Positions 27,472 to 36,660 are shown, counted from the stretch's first letter. The stretch is 64,000 nt of DNA from Cytophagales bacterium WSM2-2 (GCA_015472025.1 BNHL01000001.1:1709501-1773500), one strand, 5' to 3'. The notes: generated by a model not told the origin, from the letters alone. A program made the numbers and translations.

Positions 27472-28776
27472 ATGAAGCACTTAAAGTCATTTTTCATCCT
27501 CGTTGGGCTTTCTTTGGTGGTTTCCTCCTGCTTCTTGAAGAAAGGAGGCAAGCCTACTGCCCAAAATCCTGGCCAGCTTAGTACAGCTACAGGCCTGAAG
27601 TATACGAACGATCCGGCGGAGGGATTTGCCGTAATGCCATATAATTCTCAGCCAGATGCGCCTAACATGGTATTCATCGAAGGCGGAAGATCGGTGCTTG
27701 GATCTTTCGAGGAAGATGTCATGGCTTACCGCGACAATATAGAGAGAACTGTTTCAGTTGCTTCATTTTATATGGATGAGACCGAAATCGCCAATATTCA
27801 CTGGCTAGAATATCTTTATCACCTCACTACGGACTCGACTAAAGTAGATGGTGGTAAGGCGTACAATGCAGCCCTTCCTGATACTTTGGTATGGCGCTCC
27901 AAACTTGCCTTCAATGATCCTTATGTAGAATACTATTTGAGATATCCCGGATTCCGCTATTTCCCTGTGGTCGGTATAAACTGGAAACAGGCTAACGCTT
28001 ACGCGAAATGGAGAACCGATGTAGTTAATATTGACCTTGGCGAAAAGGCTGGCGTTGAAAGACCCGCTGAGCAATCAGGTGGTGGAAGAGTGCCTATCGA
28101 AAATGGATATACCATTCCTAATTACCGCCTGCCTACAGAGGCTGAGTGGGAATATGCTGCTCAAGCTTTGATCGGAACTCAGTGGTTGGAAGAAATGCAA
28201 ACTCACCAGCGTATCTATCCTTGGGATGGTCATGCTCTTCGTAATCCTTATGGAAAACAAATGGGTTACTTCCTGACCAACTTCAAAAGGGGTCGTGGTG
28301 ACTATGCCGGTATTGCCGGTCGCTTGAATGACGGTGCATTGATCACATCTTATATCTACGAATATCCTCCGAACGACTATGGTTTGTATAACATGGCCGG
28401 TAATGTGAGTGAATGGGTAATGGACGTTTATCGCCCTCTTTCTCACCAGGACTTTGATGACCTGAACCCAATCCGTAGAGATGACTTTATTGATAGTCAC
28501 AAAGACTATAGAAACCGTTATACCAAGACAGCAAAGGATACAACTGTTACGCTGCCCAACGGTACTCAAAAAACAATGCGCACTTATGATTATACCAAGA
28601 ACCCTCAGGGCTTCATCTCTTTGATCTCTGACAAGGTTCGTGTTTACAAAGGTGGATCATGGAAAGATGTTGCTTACTGGATGTCACCAGGAACTCGCAG
28701 ATTCCTCGATGAAGATTCAGCAACTGCAACGATTGGTTTCCGTTGTGCAATGATCAGAGCTGGTTCAAACTTCTGA
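27472..28776 (+). CDS. gldJ: Gliding motility lipoprotein GldJ
   Basis: 434 residues. The signal ends in a lipobox VSSC (Cys20), giving a lipoprotein. The remainder is an FGE-sulfatase (SUMF1-like) domain with PNMVFIEGGRSVLGSF, SFYMDETEIANIHWLEYL, VVGINWKQANAYAKWRT, LPTEAEWEYAA and the C-terminal GFRCAMIR. Those features, together with LPDTLVWR and the DPYVEYYLRYPGFR segment, fit GldJ better than its paralogue GldK, and the gene is not beside gldLMN. GldJ is needed for gliding motility and type 9 secretion in Flavobacterium; the same role here is inferred. It is a single-gene unit with its own terminator. Confidence 0.88.
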   Translation: MKHLKSFFILVGLSLVVSSCFLKKGGKPTAQNPGQLSTATGLKYTNDPAEGFAVMPYNSQPDAPNMVFIEGGRSVLGSFEEDVMAYRDNIERTVSVASFYMDETEIANIHWLEYLYHLTTDSTKVDGGKAYNAALPDTLVWRSKLAFNDPYVEYYLRYPGFRYFPVVGINWKQANAYAKWRTDVVNIDLGEKAGVERPAEQSGGGRVPIENGYTIPNYRLPTEAEWEYAAQALIGTQWLEEMQTHQRIYPWDGHALRNPYGKQMGYFLTNFKRGRGDYAGIAGRLNDGALITSYIYEYPPNDYGLYNMAGNVSEWVMDVYRPLSHQDFDDLNPIRRDDFIDSHKDYRNRYTKTAKDTTVTLPNGTQKTMRTYDYTKNPQGFISLISDKVRVYKGGSWKDVAYWMSPGTRRFLDEDSATATIGFRCAMIRAGSNF

Positions 28777-28799
28777 TCAAAAAGAGCTTAAACAAAAGA

Positions 28800-28822
28800 C
28801 CCCGCAATCGCGGGGTTTTTTT
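28800..28822 (+). terminator. Rho-independent terminator after gldJ
   Basis: CCCCGC (28800-28805) pairs perfectly with GCGGGG (28810-28815) around a 4-nt loop AATC, followed by seven T (28816-28822). It lies 24 bp past the gldJ stop. The T-run overlaps the stop codon of the convergent comF-like gene. Confidence 0.93.
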
Positions 28823-29540
28823 ATTGTGCCTCAGCAATACAAGCGATGCTTAGTTCTTTCGCTCCGCAGCTAAATAAAGTTTGTCCGCAAGCTTCAAGCG
28901 TAGCACCGGTTGTAATCACATCATCCACCAGCAATAGTTTTTTGCCTTCAATAGCTGATGGATTTGAAACACTAAACGCCTGATTGACATTTTCCCATCG
29001 TTGGGATTTAGTCTTTTGTGTTTGCGTAACAGTGTTCAACACCCTTTTGCATATACGATCGTCATATGGCACTTCTAGCAATGCACTGATACCTTCGGCA
29101 AGCTTTGTACTTTGATTATAGCCTCGCTTTCGTTGTTTTGCCGGGTGTAAGGGTAACGGGATTATCAAATCAAAATCCGTGATGCCGTTATCCTTAAGTT
29201 CTTTGCCAAAAAGCATTCCCAGGCGAATTCCGATCTCCGGGTGATTCGCATATTTTAATTGATGAAGAAGGTGTTGCACGATGCCTTCTTTTCGAAATCG
29301 CAAAAAAGCCCAAGCATCTTTCAATGGCAGACGGCCGAGGAATTTTTCCCATACAGGATTATGATTCATTTGTGTGTAACCTGTTCGTGGAAGATTCAAA
29401 AGACACCGTGAACAAAGGATATCCTCGCCTTTCACCATTCCCTGTGAGCAGCCCAGGCAGTACTCGGGAAAAAACAAAGAGATAAAATCAGAAAGTGCGC
29501 CTAAGAAATGATCGTTTGATTTGATTTTGAACAGACTCAT
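28821..29540 (-). CDS. ComF family protein (phosphoribosyltransferase)
   Basis: 239 residues. The N-terminus has a four-Cys zinc motif (CLGCS ... CSRC), and the C-terminus is a PRTase domain with the PRPP loop LLVDDVITTGATLEAC. KRGYNQSTKLAEGIS is the ComF signature. In naturally competent bacteria ComF acts with ComFA/PriA in taking up single-stranded DNA; in others its role is unclear. The gene starts at ATG 29540 and is divergent from the AhpD-like gene, 26 bp apart, so their promoters overlap. Confidence 0.92.
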   Translation of the reverse strand: MSLFKIKSNDHFLGALSDFISLFFPEYCLGCSQGMVKGEDILCSRCLLNLPRTGYTQMNHNPVWEKFLGRLPLKDAWAFLRFRKEGIVQHLLHQLKYANHPEIGIRLGMLFGKELKDNGITDFDLIIPLPLHPAKQRKRGYNQSTKLAEGISALLEVPYDDRICKRVLNTVTQTQKTKSQRWENVNQAFSVSNPSAIEGKKLLLVDDVITTGATLEACGQTLFSCGAKELSIACIAEAQ

Positions 29541-29545
29541 ATTTG
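29515..29545 (+). promoter_or_regulatory. Probable promoter of the AhpD-like gene
   Basis: TTTG (29515-29518), a 19-bp spacer, then CATATTTG (29538-29545), one base off the TAnnTTTG consensus, sit 21 bp upstream of the ATG at 29567. The element lies inside the 5' end of the divergent comF-like gene. Confidence 0.42.
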
Positions 29546-29566
29546 CGGAGAATTAATTTCAGATTT

Positions 29567-29908
29567 ATGAGCCTGGTCACACAATTTAATGATTATCGCA
29601 GCAAGATGAACGAGAAAATTCTTGCAGCCGACAATCTAATTATTAAACGCATCTTCAATTTGGACACCAATGCCTATCAAGAGGGTGCTCTCGATGTAAA
29701 ATCCAAAGAACTTATCGGTCTCACCTGCTCACTCGTGTTGCGATGTGACGACTGCGTAAAATATCATCTGGGTAAGTGCAAGGAAGTGGGCTTTACCACA
29801 GCCGAAGTGCATGAGGCCATGGGTGTGGCAACTCTTGTCGGGGGTACCATTGTGGTTCCTCATCTACGCAGAGCATTTGAGTATTGGGAGGAGCTTGACA
29901 AGCAGTAA
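29567..29908 (+). CDS. Carboxymuconolactone decarboxylase family protein (AhpD-like)
   Basis: 113 residues of all-helical AhpD fold. The redox pair is C60/C63 in RCDDCVKYH, followed by the conserved His67 and the glycine-rich GVATLVGGTIVVPH segment, as in alkylhydroperoxidase-like proteins. These use the CxxC to reduce peroxides or disulphides. The ATG at 29567 is preferred to a TTG at 29543. The stop codon overlaps the next gene's ATG (TAATG), so the two are translationally coupled. The specific reaction is not determinable. Confidence 0.88.
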   Translation: MSLVTQFNDYRSKMNEKILAADNLIIKRIFNLDTNAYQEGALDVKSKELIGLTCSLVLRCDDCVKYHLGKCKEVGFTTAEVHEAMGVATLVGGTIVVPHLRRAFEYWEELDKQ

Positions 29909-30285
29909 TGTTCAAACGAGACCTTGAGTTAGACCGATTCTGGCAGTCGTTGCTTCTAATGATTGAAGAATCTTTGGGAAAGAAACCCAAAGACCTCAAC
30001 AGTGTTTTATTTATGATCGGGGTTCAGGAATTGGGCCGGGGAGCGAAGCATTTCTCGAAAGAAGAAAAACAAGATTTGATGCACATCGCCATTTGCAAAG
30101 TGCTAAGCCTGTCGGGATACTATGAATTGGAAGGTGTTGACAACGAAGGCTGGCCCCATTGGAAGCTGGTGAAAAAACTCCCCCATTTTGACCTACTCGA
30201 ACAGGAAAAATTGCTGAAGATGCATGTCATTGAATATTTTGAAAAAGAAATGGGTTGGTCTCTTCCCGAAAATCCAGCTAGCTAA
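29908..30285 (+). CDS. Conserved hypothetical protein coupled to AhpD-like gene
   Basis: 125 residues, mostly alpha-helical and acidic/lysine-rich, with no signal peptide or membrane segment. Notable segments are LNSVLFMIGVQELGRGAKHFSKEEKQDLMHIAICKVL and GYYELEGVDNEGWPHWKL. I do not recognise a named family, though the sequence looks well conserved in type (few low-complexity parts). It overlaps the AhpD-like stop by 1 bp, implying joint function or at least co-expression. Confidence 0.68.
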   Translation: MFKRDLELDRFWQSLLLMIEESLGKKPKDLNSVLFMIGVQELGRGAKHFSKEEKQDLMHIAICKVLSLSGYYELEGVDNEGWPHWKLVKKLPHFDLLEQEKLLKMHVIEYFEKEMGWSLPENPAS

Positions 30286-30379
30286 GCCGCTCCCGTACAC
30301 CCGGCTTTGAATCCCGAGGAGGTAGTCTTACCTTAGTTTAAAACTTTGTTGAATTAAAAGACGTTTTAAATCAAACGGT

Positions 30380-33300
30380 ATGGAAGAGGGGATTAAAGAC
30401 ATCAATCAAAAAATTGCGTACTTCAAACGCAAGTATTATTTAAACCTGGTCATTCGGGGAGCTATCCTAGCTCCGTCTCTCGCGCTAGGCTATTTCCTGA
30501 TCGCCACATTGTTGGAATACAACTTGTGGCTAGGGCGGTCTTCCCGGTTTTTGATTTTCTTTTTGTTCGTAGCATTAGTCGCTTTCTGCGTCTACTATTT
30601 TTTTAGAAAACCCATTCAGTGGTTACTCTACAAAAAGGGACTTGGGGAAGAAGAAAGCGCGCGCATTATTGGTGATCATTTTCCTTCTGTTTCCGACCGG
30701 TTGCTTAACATCATTCAACTCGCATCTTCCTCAAAAAAAAATTCACTCGTTGAAGCCGGCATAGCTCAAAAGTCCGGGCAGCTTCAAAATGTGCAGTTTG
30801 AAAAGGCGGTTGATATTTCATTGAACAAAAAATACCTTCGTTACCTGCTGGTTCCCATCGGGGCCATTTTAATACTCACATTTGTAGACAGCACTATTTT
30901 TACAAATAGCACCGGGCGGATTGTGAGGTTCAACCAGGAATTTTCTCCCCAGGCACCATTCCAATTCAGTGTAACAAACAGCAACCTTGTAGCCTTCTTC
31001 AATGAGGATTTCATTCTGCAGGTTTCAATGAAGGGAAGTGCGATCCCGGAGTCCGCCTATCTTATTTCAGGATCACAGCGCTGGAAAATGGAAGGCCTTG
31101 GCAACGGTGACTTTCAATATGCTTTCGAGAAACTCCAGAATACTGTCAGCTTTCAGATTGAGGCATCTGGCTTTTATTCTTCGCCTTACAAGATTGAGTT
31201 AGCCAATCGGCCGGAAGTAAATCAAATAAAAATATCACTGGCTTTCCCTGCTTATACCGGGAAGCGATCGGAAGAAATAACCAACGTTGGAAATATTGAA
31301 GTACCGGAAGGGACCTTGGCGACCTGGAGAATTAAAGCGGCTCATGCTAATGAAGCACAGATCTCATTTTCAGTCTCTGGGGAATCTTTTCCAATGAAAG
31401 AGCTTGATAATGAGCTATTTGGGTTTGGCAAGAAGTTTAATAATGATGAACAGTACTCTATTCTTCTAAAAAATGAATCGAGCCAAAGCAAAGACAAAAT
31501 TTCTTATTCCGTTAACGTAGTAAAAGACCAATACCCTCAACTGCTGGTTGAAAATCTTCGCGATTCCATTTTATACAAATCCATTCTGCTTGGAGGGCAA
31601 GCCAAAGATGATTACGGAATCACCGAACTCCAGCTGATATATCAACTCAATGATGACTCTAAAAAGCTGTCCATAAAAATTCCCCTGGCCAATGGAAGCG
31701 CTCAGCAGAATTTTTTCCATTCATGGAATGTCGATTCTCTTCACCTCAAGCCTTCCGACAAACTGACTTATTATTTTGAAGTATGGGATAATGATGGCGT
31801 CAATGGACGCAAGTCGACCCGGTCTGCTACATATATGTTTTCACTACCCAGCGAAGCTGAGCTGAAGACTGCAATTGCCGATCAGCAAAAGGTCGCTGAA
31901 AATAAAATTGACAAGAGCATCCAGAAAGCAAGTGACTTGAGAGAATCACTGGATGAAGTGCAGCAGAAATTGAAAGGAAAGCAAAGCCTTGACTGGCAAG
32001 ACAAAAAACTGCTGGAAGATTTGGTTAACCAAAAACAGAAGCTCGATAAGTCAGTGAACGACCTGCAAAAAGAGAATCAATTACTCGAGCAGAAGAAAGA
32101 AACATTCACACAGGAGAATGAACGGATAAAAGAGAAGTCAGATCAAATTCAGAAGTTGATGAACGAACTTCTGGATGACGAAACCAAAAAATTATTCCAG
32201 GAACTTGAAAAGCTACTAAAAGAAAATTCTGACATCAGCCAGATCCAACGACTACTGGAAAAAATGGATCGCAAAGAGCTGAACCTCGAAAAAGAATTAG
32301 AGCGCACGCTGGAATTGTTCAAGCAACTACAATACGATTATAAACTCGATCAGGCAATTAACGACTTGAAAGCTCAAGCCGAAAAACAGGAAAAACTGAT
32401 TAAAGACACTGAGGTTTCATCTGAAGAGAAACCCAAGAATGGCGCCAAGGATGATAAGGAGGGCAAGGATGGAGAAGAGAAGAATAAAAAGGACAACAAG
32501 AATAAGTCGTCAGATCAAAAAGACGAGAAGAAAGAGAAAGACGGAAAAGAAGGTGATAACAGTAAAGGAGACGATAAGAAGGATCAGTCAGATCAGAAGA
32601 ACAATCAAACCGGAGATCAGGACAACAGTAAATCCGATGAGAACGGGAAAAAGCAGCAGGGAGAGAAAAAATCAAATGAAGAGTTAGCAAAGGATCAGCA
32701 AGAACTTCAGAAGGAACTGGAGAATCTGGAAAAGACAGTTGAAGATTTGAAGAAGTTGGGAGAAGAGGCAGACAAGGAGGATAATTCTCCAACCAAAGAA
32801 GATTTTGATCAACTGCAACAATCTGAGCAGCAAAGCCAGGAGCAACTGAATCAAGGCAAACCTAAAAACTCACTGGCGCCTCAAAAAAAATCCCTGAACC
32901 AAATGAAGCAGATGCAGAAGCAAATGCAGGGAATGCAGAACTCTATGGAAATGGAAATGGACATGCAAAATCTGGAAAGCCTGCGACAAATTGTACATGG
33001 ATTAATCAAGCTTTCTTATGATCAGGAAAGTTTGATGAAGGAATTTAACAGTGTTCAGCAGTCCGATCCAAAATATCTTCAGATATCACAAGGGCAATTA
33101 AAGTTGCAGAATGATGCTAAAGTATTGGAAGACAGTTTATTAGCACTTGGAAAGAAAGATCCTTTTATGGGTTCTGTGGTAACGCGTGAAATTGGAGAGC
33201 TAAATGATCACCTCGATAAATCCGTTGCCGCTATTAAGGACAGGCGGAAGGGCAATGCCGGTGCAGAGATGCAGTTTTCAATGGCCAACATTAATAACCT

Positions 33301-33892
33301 GGCGTTGATGCTCAACGATCATTTTGATATGATGATGAATGCAGCTGCAAGCTCGAAGTCCGGCAGCGGAAAAAAGTCCAAGGGGCAAAAATCATCTCCA
33401 AGCCTTAGTAAGATGCAGCAGCAGATCAACGATCAGATCGAAAAACTAAAGGGCCAGCAAAAATCAGGAAGACAATATTCTGAAGATCTAGCACGAGTAG
33501 CAGCGGAACAGGAACGGATCAGGAGAGCTCTTCAGGAAATGCAGGAGAAAATGAAAAATGAGAATGGTGCGCAAATTGGTAATGATATTCCTGCGAAGAT
33601 GGAACAAACAGAGATGGACCTGGTGAATAAGCAAATCACAGAACAAACTATCCGCAGGCAGAATGAAATAATGACTCGTCTTTTGGAAGCGGAGAAATCA
33701 ATGCGCGAACAAGACATGGATAAAGAGCGAAAAGGGGAGACTGCTAAGGACTATCAGAAAGAAATGCCACGTGCTTTTGAAGACTATTTAAGATTAAAGG
33801 AAAAAGAAGTAGAATTGCTGAAAACGTTGCCACCGAAGCTTTTCCCGTATTACAAGAAAGAAGTAAACGAATATTTTAAGCGAATTAATTAA
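30380..33892 (+). CDS. DUF4175 family membrane protein with long coiled coil
   Basis: 1170 residues. Two TM helices lie near 22-45 and 55-75, and a third near 155-172. A large periplasmic-like beta region follows (about 175-500), then very long coiled coil from about 510 with Q/K/E heptads, interrupted by a low-complexity K/D/E/N-rich segment (about 675-800). The family is Bacteroidota-specific; its function is not known. The 94-bp gap upstream has no clear promoter. It begins the + strand run reaching to 39145, with only 5 bp to the ATPase gene. Repeats in the K/E-rich segment create long open frames on the other strand that are not genes. Confidence 0.84.
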   Translation: MEEGIKDINQKIAYFKRKYYLNLVIRGAILAPSLALGYFLIATLLEYNLWLGRSSRFLIFFLFVALVAFCVYYFFRKPIQWLLYKKGLGEEESARIIGDHFPSVSDRLLNIIQLASSSKKNSLVEAGIAQKSGQLQNVQFEKAVDISLNKKYLRYLLVPIGAILILTFVDSTIFTNSTGRIVRFNQEFSPQAPFQFSVTNSNLVAFFNEDFILQVSMKGSAIPESAYLISGSQRWKMEGLGNGDFQYAFEKLQNTVSFQIEASGFYSSPYKIELANRPEVNQIKISLAFPAYTGKRSEEITNVGNIEVPEGTLATWRIKAAHANEAQISFSVSGESFPMKELDNELFGFGKKFNNDEQYSILLKNESSQSKDKISYSVNVVKDQYPQLLVENLRDSILYKSILLGGQAKDDYGITELQLIYQLNDDSKKLSIKIPLANGSAQQNFFHSWNVDSLHLKPSDKLTYYFEVWDNDGVNGRKSTRSATYMFSLPSEAELKTAIADQQKVAENKIDKSIQKASDLRESLDEVQQKLKGKQSLDWQDKKLLEDLVNQKQKLDKSVNDLQKENQLLEQKKETFTQENERIKEKSDQIQKLMNELLDDETKKLFQELEKLLKENSDISQIQRLLEKMDRKELNLEKELERTLELFKQLQYDYKLDQAINDLKAQAEKQEKLIKDTEVSSEEKPKNGAKDDKEGKDGEEKNKKDNKNKSSDQKDEKKEKDGKEGDNSKGDDKKDQSDQKNNQTGDQDNSKSDENGKKQQGEKKSNEELAKDQQELQKELENLEKTVEDLKKLGEEADKEDNSPTKEDFDQLQQSEQQSQEQLNQGKPKNSLAPQKKSLNQMKQMQKQMQGMQNSMEMEMDMQNLESLRQIVHGLIKLSYDQESLMKEFNSVQQSDPKYLQISQGQLKLQNDAKVLEDSLLALGKKDPFMGSVVTREIGELNDHLDKSVAAIKDRRKGNAGAEMQFSMANINNLALMLNDHFDMMMNAAASSKSGSGKKSKGQKSSPSLSKMQQQINDQIEKLKGQQKSGRQYSEDLARVAAEQERIRRALQEMQEKMKNENGAQIGNDIPAKMEQTEMDLVNKQITEQTIRRQNEIMTRLLEAEKSMREQDMDKERKGETAKDYQKEMPRAFEDYLRLKEKEVELLKTLPPKLFPYYKKEVNEYFKRIN

Positions 33893-33897
33893 CAGCT

Positions 33898-34311
33898 GTG
33901 CCCGGAGTAAAAAACATCAGCATTCAGATTCCTTCCCTATCGGAAAACATCCGAATCATTGAAAGCTTCATTGACAATGCAAAAGAGAAATATCGTCTTG
34001 ATGATGATATCTATGGCAACATCATGATTGCCGTAACTGAAGCGGTCAACAATGCTATCAAGCATGGCAATCGTGACAATTCATCCAAGAATGTCACTCT
34101 ATCACTTTCCCTCCAGGAAGGATTGATAAAATTCATGGTCGAGGACGAAGGAGACGGTTTTAACTATCACCACCTCCCTGATCCAACAGCTCCTGAAAAC
34201 ATCGCTAAGCCTGGTGGCCGAGGAATATTCCTTATGAAGCACCTTTCCGATGAAGTAGATTTCAAAGAGAACGGAAAGATCGTTGAGCTTAGTTTTTACA
34301 TGAATACGTAA
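33898..34311 (+). CDS. RsbW-like serine/threonine kinase / anti-sigma factor ATPase
   Basis: 137 residues forming a GHKL ATPase domain alone. The N-box is AVTEAVNNAIKHGN (N51), G1 EDEGDGF and G2 GGRGIFLMK. This is the HATPase_c_2/RsbW-SpoIIAB type, which phosphorylates anti-anti-sigma (STAS) proteins or binds sigma factors. No STAS, PP2C or sigma gene is next to it, so its partner is elsewhere. The start is GTG (33898), 5 bp after the DUF4175 stop. The stop overlaps the ybeY ATG (TAATG). Confidence 0.88.
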   Translation: MPGVKNISIQIPSLSENIRIIESFIDNAKEKYRLDDDIYGNIMIAVTEAVNNAIKHGNRDNSSKNVTLSLSLQEGLIKFMVEDEGDGFNYHHLPDPTAPENIAKPGGRGIFLMKHLSDEVDFKENGKIVELSFYMNT

Positions 34312-34766
34312 TGCCAATCCGTTTCTTTTCAGAAGAAATAGATTTCAAAGTCAAAAATCCTCGGAAGATAAGTCAGTGGCTTAGCCGGTCAGCCAAAAAT
34401 GAAAGGCGGGAAATAGCAGAGATTAGTTTTATTTTCTGCTCCGACGGTTATCTCCTTAACCTCAATCAAGAATATCTTCATCACAATACCCTTACTGATA
34501 TAATCACCTTTGACTACTCAGCCGGAAAATCATTGGTTGGTGATATCTACATCAGTGTGGATCGGGTTTCTGAAAACGCAAGCTCTTATCAGTCTGGGTT
34601 CGATCTTGAGCTAAAAAGAGTCATGATTCATGGGGTATTGCACCTTTGCGGCTACAAAGACAAAAAGCCTAGTGATGTCACGGTCATGCGCAAAAAGGAA
34701 GGGGCTTACTTATCTTTGTGGAAAAATATGTTCCACGTGAAACCAAAAGCCAGTAAAGAGGCTTAG
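34311..34766 (+). CDS. ybeY: Endoribonuclease YbeY (rRNA maturation factor)
   Basis: 151 residues, the usual YbeY length. The metal-binding signature is HGVLHLCGYKD (His107, His111, Asp117). Many YbeY proteins have a third His at this last position; here it is Asp. LTDIITFDY is the conserved strand preceding it. YbeY takes part in 16S rRNA 3' end processing and ribosome quality control. It is embedded in a tight operon between the RsbW-like gene and mnmG. A parS-like palindrome lies inside its final codons. Confidence 0.93.
   Translation: MPIRFFSEEIDFKVKNPRKISQWLSRSAKNERREIAEISFIFCSDGYLLNLNQEYLHHNTLTDIITFDYSAGKSLVGDIYISVDRVSENASSYQSGFDLELKRVMIHGVLHLCGYKDKKPSDVTVMRKKEGAYLSLWKNMFHVKPKASKEA
34729..34744. 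promoter_or_regulatory. parS-like site 1 (within ybeY)
   Basis: TGTTCCACGTGAAACC matches the ParB-binding consensus TGTTNCACGTGNAACA at 15 of the 16 positions, counting N as matched (only the last base differs). It overlaps ybeY codons. A second site lies 25 bp downstream. Confidence 0.6.
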
Positions 34767-34769
34767 TAG

Positions 34770-34785
34770 TGTTCCACGTGGAACG
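34770..34785. promoter_or_regulatory. parS-like site 2 (upstream of mnmG)
   Basis: TGTTCCACGTGGAACG contains a perfect 14-bp palindrome GTTCCACGTGGAAC and fits TGTTNCACGTGNAACA except the last base. It sits between ybeY and mnmG, 12 bp before the mnmG ATG. parS sites cluster around replication origins. Confidence 0.68.
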
Positions 34786-34797
34786 TGAAATCGATTT

Positions 34798-36660
34798 ATG
34801 TTTCCTAAATATGATGTAATAGTTGTGGGTGCCGGTCATGCTGGATGTGAGGCTGCTGCTGCCGCTGCCAATATGGGTTCAAAAGTCCTATTGGTTACCA
34901 TGAATATGCAGACCATTGGCCAGATGTCATGCAATCCAGCTATGGGCGGTGTTGCCAAAGGTCAGATAGTTCGTGAGATTGATGCCATCGGTGGTTACTC
35001 CGGCATCGTATCCGACAAATCTATGATCCAGTTCAGAATGCTGAATAGATCAAAGGGTCCGGCCATGTGGAGTCCACGAACTCAAAACGACAGGGCGAAG
35101 TTTGCTGAAGAGTGGAGACTAGCATTGGAGGCCACTTCAAATGTTGATTTCTGGCAGGAGATGGTCAGCGGTCTTCTGGTAAAAGACAAACGTGTCATTG
35201 GCGTAAGGACAAGCCTTGGTTTGGAAATAAAAGCTAAAGCGGTAGTACTCACGAATGGGACCTTTCTCAACGGTAAAATTCATATCGGCGAGAAAAACTT
35301 TGGCGGAGGTAGAACCGCAGAAAAAGCAGCTACGGGAATAACCGAACAATTGATACAGTTAGGCTTCGAGTCTGGAAGAATGAAAACCGGAACTCCTCCA
35401 AGAGTAGACGGCAGATCTCTTGATTACTCAAAAATGACAGAGCAGCCTGGCGATGAAGAGCCAAGTAAATTCTCATTCACCAATACAGTTCCTCTCCAAA
35501 AACAAATGAGTTGTTGGATCACTTACACAAATGAGGAGGTCCATGAAGAGCTTGAAAAAGGATTTGACAAATCTCCAATGTTCCAAGGCAGAATTCAGGG
35601 TCTAGGCCCGCGGTATTGCCCATCCATTGAAGACAAGATCAATCGCTTTGCTGATCGGGAAAGGCACCAGATTTTTGTAGAGCCCGAGGGTTGGAGCACA
35701 ATAGAAATCTATGTCAATGGATTCTCAACCTCCCTTCCGGAAAACGTACAGTATTCTGCGCTTAAGAAAATCCCTGGATTCGAAAATGTTAGAATGTTCA
35801 GGCCAGGATATGCTATTGAATACGACTTTTTTCCTCCGACTCAATTGAAGCTCAGTTTGGAGACTCAACTAATTGATAATCTGTATTTTGCGGGTCAAAT
35901 TAACGGCACAACAGGGTACGAAGAAGCTGCCTGTCAAGGACTTATGGCAGGAATTAATGCTCACAACAAAGTCAACGAAAAAGAGCCTCTTATTCTGAAA
36001 AGGTCAGAGGCATACATCGGTGTCCTTATTGACGACCTTGTCAGCAAAGGCACGATTGAGCCATACCGAATGTTTACGAGTCGCGCTGAATACAGAATTC
36101 TTCTGCGCCAGGATAATGCCGACTTAAGGCTTACAGAGTTAGGCTTCAAACTCGGGCTGGCGAGCGAAGAGCGTATGAATTCCGTCTTAGCTAAAAAGGA
36201 AAAAATGGCTGAGTTGGTAAATGAACTTAAGAGCATGCGCGCTTTGCCTGACGAGATAAATAATGGATTAGAAAAACTGGAAACCTCAATAATTGAAGAA
36301 AAGACTCCAGTGATCAATTTGCTTAAAAGACCGATGGTCGGATTTCGTGAACTTAAAAATCTAAGTCCCCGGCTAAAAGAAAGTTTAGAAAAATACTCCA
36401 ACGAAGTTCTGGAACAAGTTGAGATCATCGTCAAGTATGAACCTTACATTGAACGTGAACAAAAGTTGGCAGAAAAAATAGAAAGCCTGGAGGATTATAA
36501 AATTAAACCTGACTTCGACTACGATCGGGTCAAAGCTTTATCATTGGAAGCGCGTGAAAAACTAAAAAAGATAAGGCCTGAAACCATTGGTCAAATGTCT
36601 CGTATCAGTGGCGTGTCCCCCGCGGATGTTTCTGTCTTAAGTGTATATCTTGGCAAATGA
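34798..36660 (+). CDS. mnmG: tRNA uridine 5-carboxymethylaminomethyl modification enzyme MnmG
   Basis: 620 residues. FAD-binding Rossmann motif VVGAGHAGCEAA at residues 10-20, the GidA signatures MSCNPAMGGVAKGQ and TGTPPRVDGRS, and a C-terminal helical domain with RISGVSPADVSVL for MnmE/tRNA contact. With MnmE it installs cmnm5U at tRNA wobble position 34. It starts at ATG 34798 just after parS-like site 2 and overlaps the next methyltransferase gene by 4 bp (ATGA). In many bacteria mnmG (gidA) sits near the replication origin. Confidence 0.97.
   Translation: MFPKYDVIVVGAGHAGCEAAAAAANMGSKVLLVTMNMQTIGQMSCNPAMGGVAKGQIVREIDAIGGYSGIVSDKSMIQFRMLNRSKGPAMWSPRTQNDRAKFAEEWRLALEATSNVDFWQEMVSGLLVKDKRVIGVRTSLGLEIKAKAVVLTNGTFLNGKIHIGEKNFGGGRTAEKAATGITEQLIQLGFESGRMKTGTPPRVDGRSLDYSKMTEQPGDEEPSKFSFTNTVPLQKQMSCWITYTNEEVHEELEKGFDKSPMFQGRIQGLGPRYCPSIEDKINRFADRERHQIFVEPEGWSTIEIYVNGFSTSLPENVQYSALKKIPGFENVRMFRPGYAIEYDFFPPTQLKLSLETQLIDNLYFAGQINGTTGYEEAACQGLMAGINAHNKVNEKEPLILKRSEAYIGVLIDDLVSKGTIEPYRMFTSRAEYRILLRQDNADLRLTELGFKLGLASEERMNSVLAKKEKMAELVNELKSMRALPDEINNGLEKLETSIIEEKTPVINLLKRPMVGFRELKNLSPRLKESLEKYSNEVLEQVEIIVKYEPYIEREQKLAEKIESLEDYKIKPDFDYDRVKALSLEAREKLKKIRPETIGQMSRISGVSPADVSVLSVYLGK

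Noticed and set aside
32400..32792. 130-codon - strand frame opposite the DUF4175 gene
   Set aside because: It mirrors the K/D/E/N-rich low-complexity coding region and yields an L/S/P-rich product, a common artefact.
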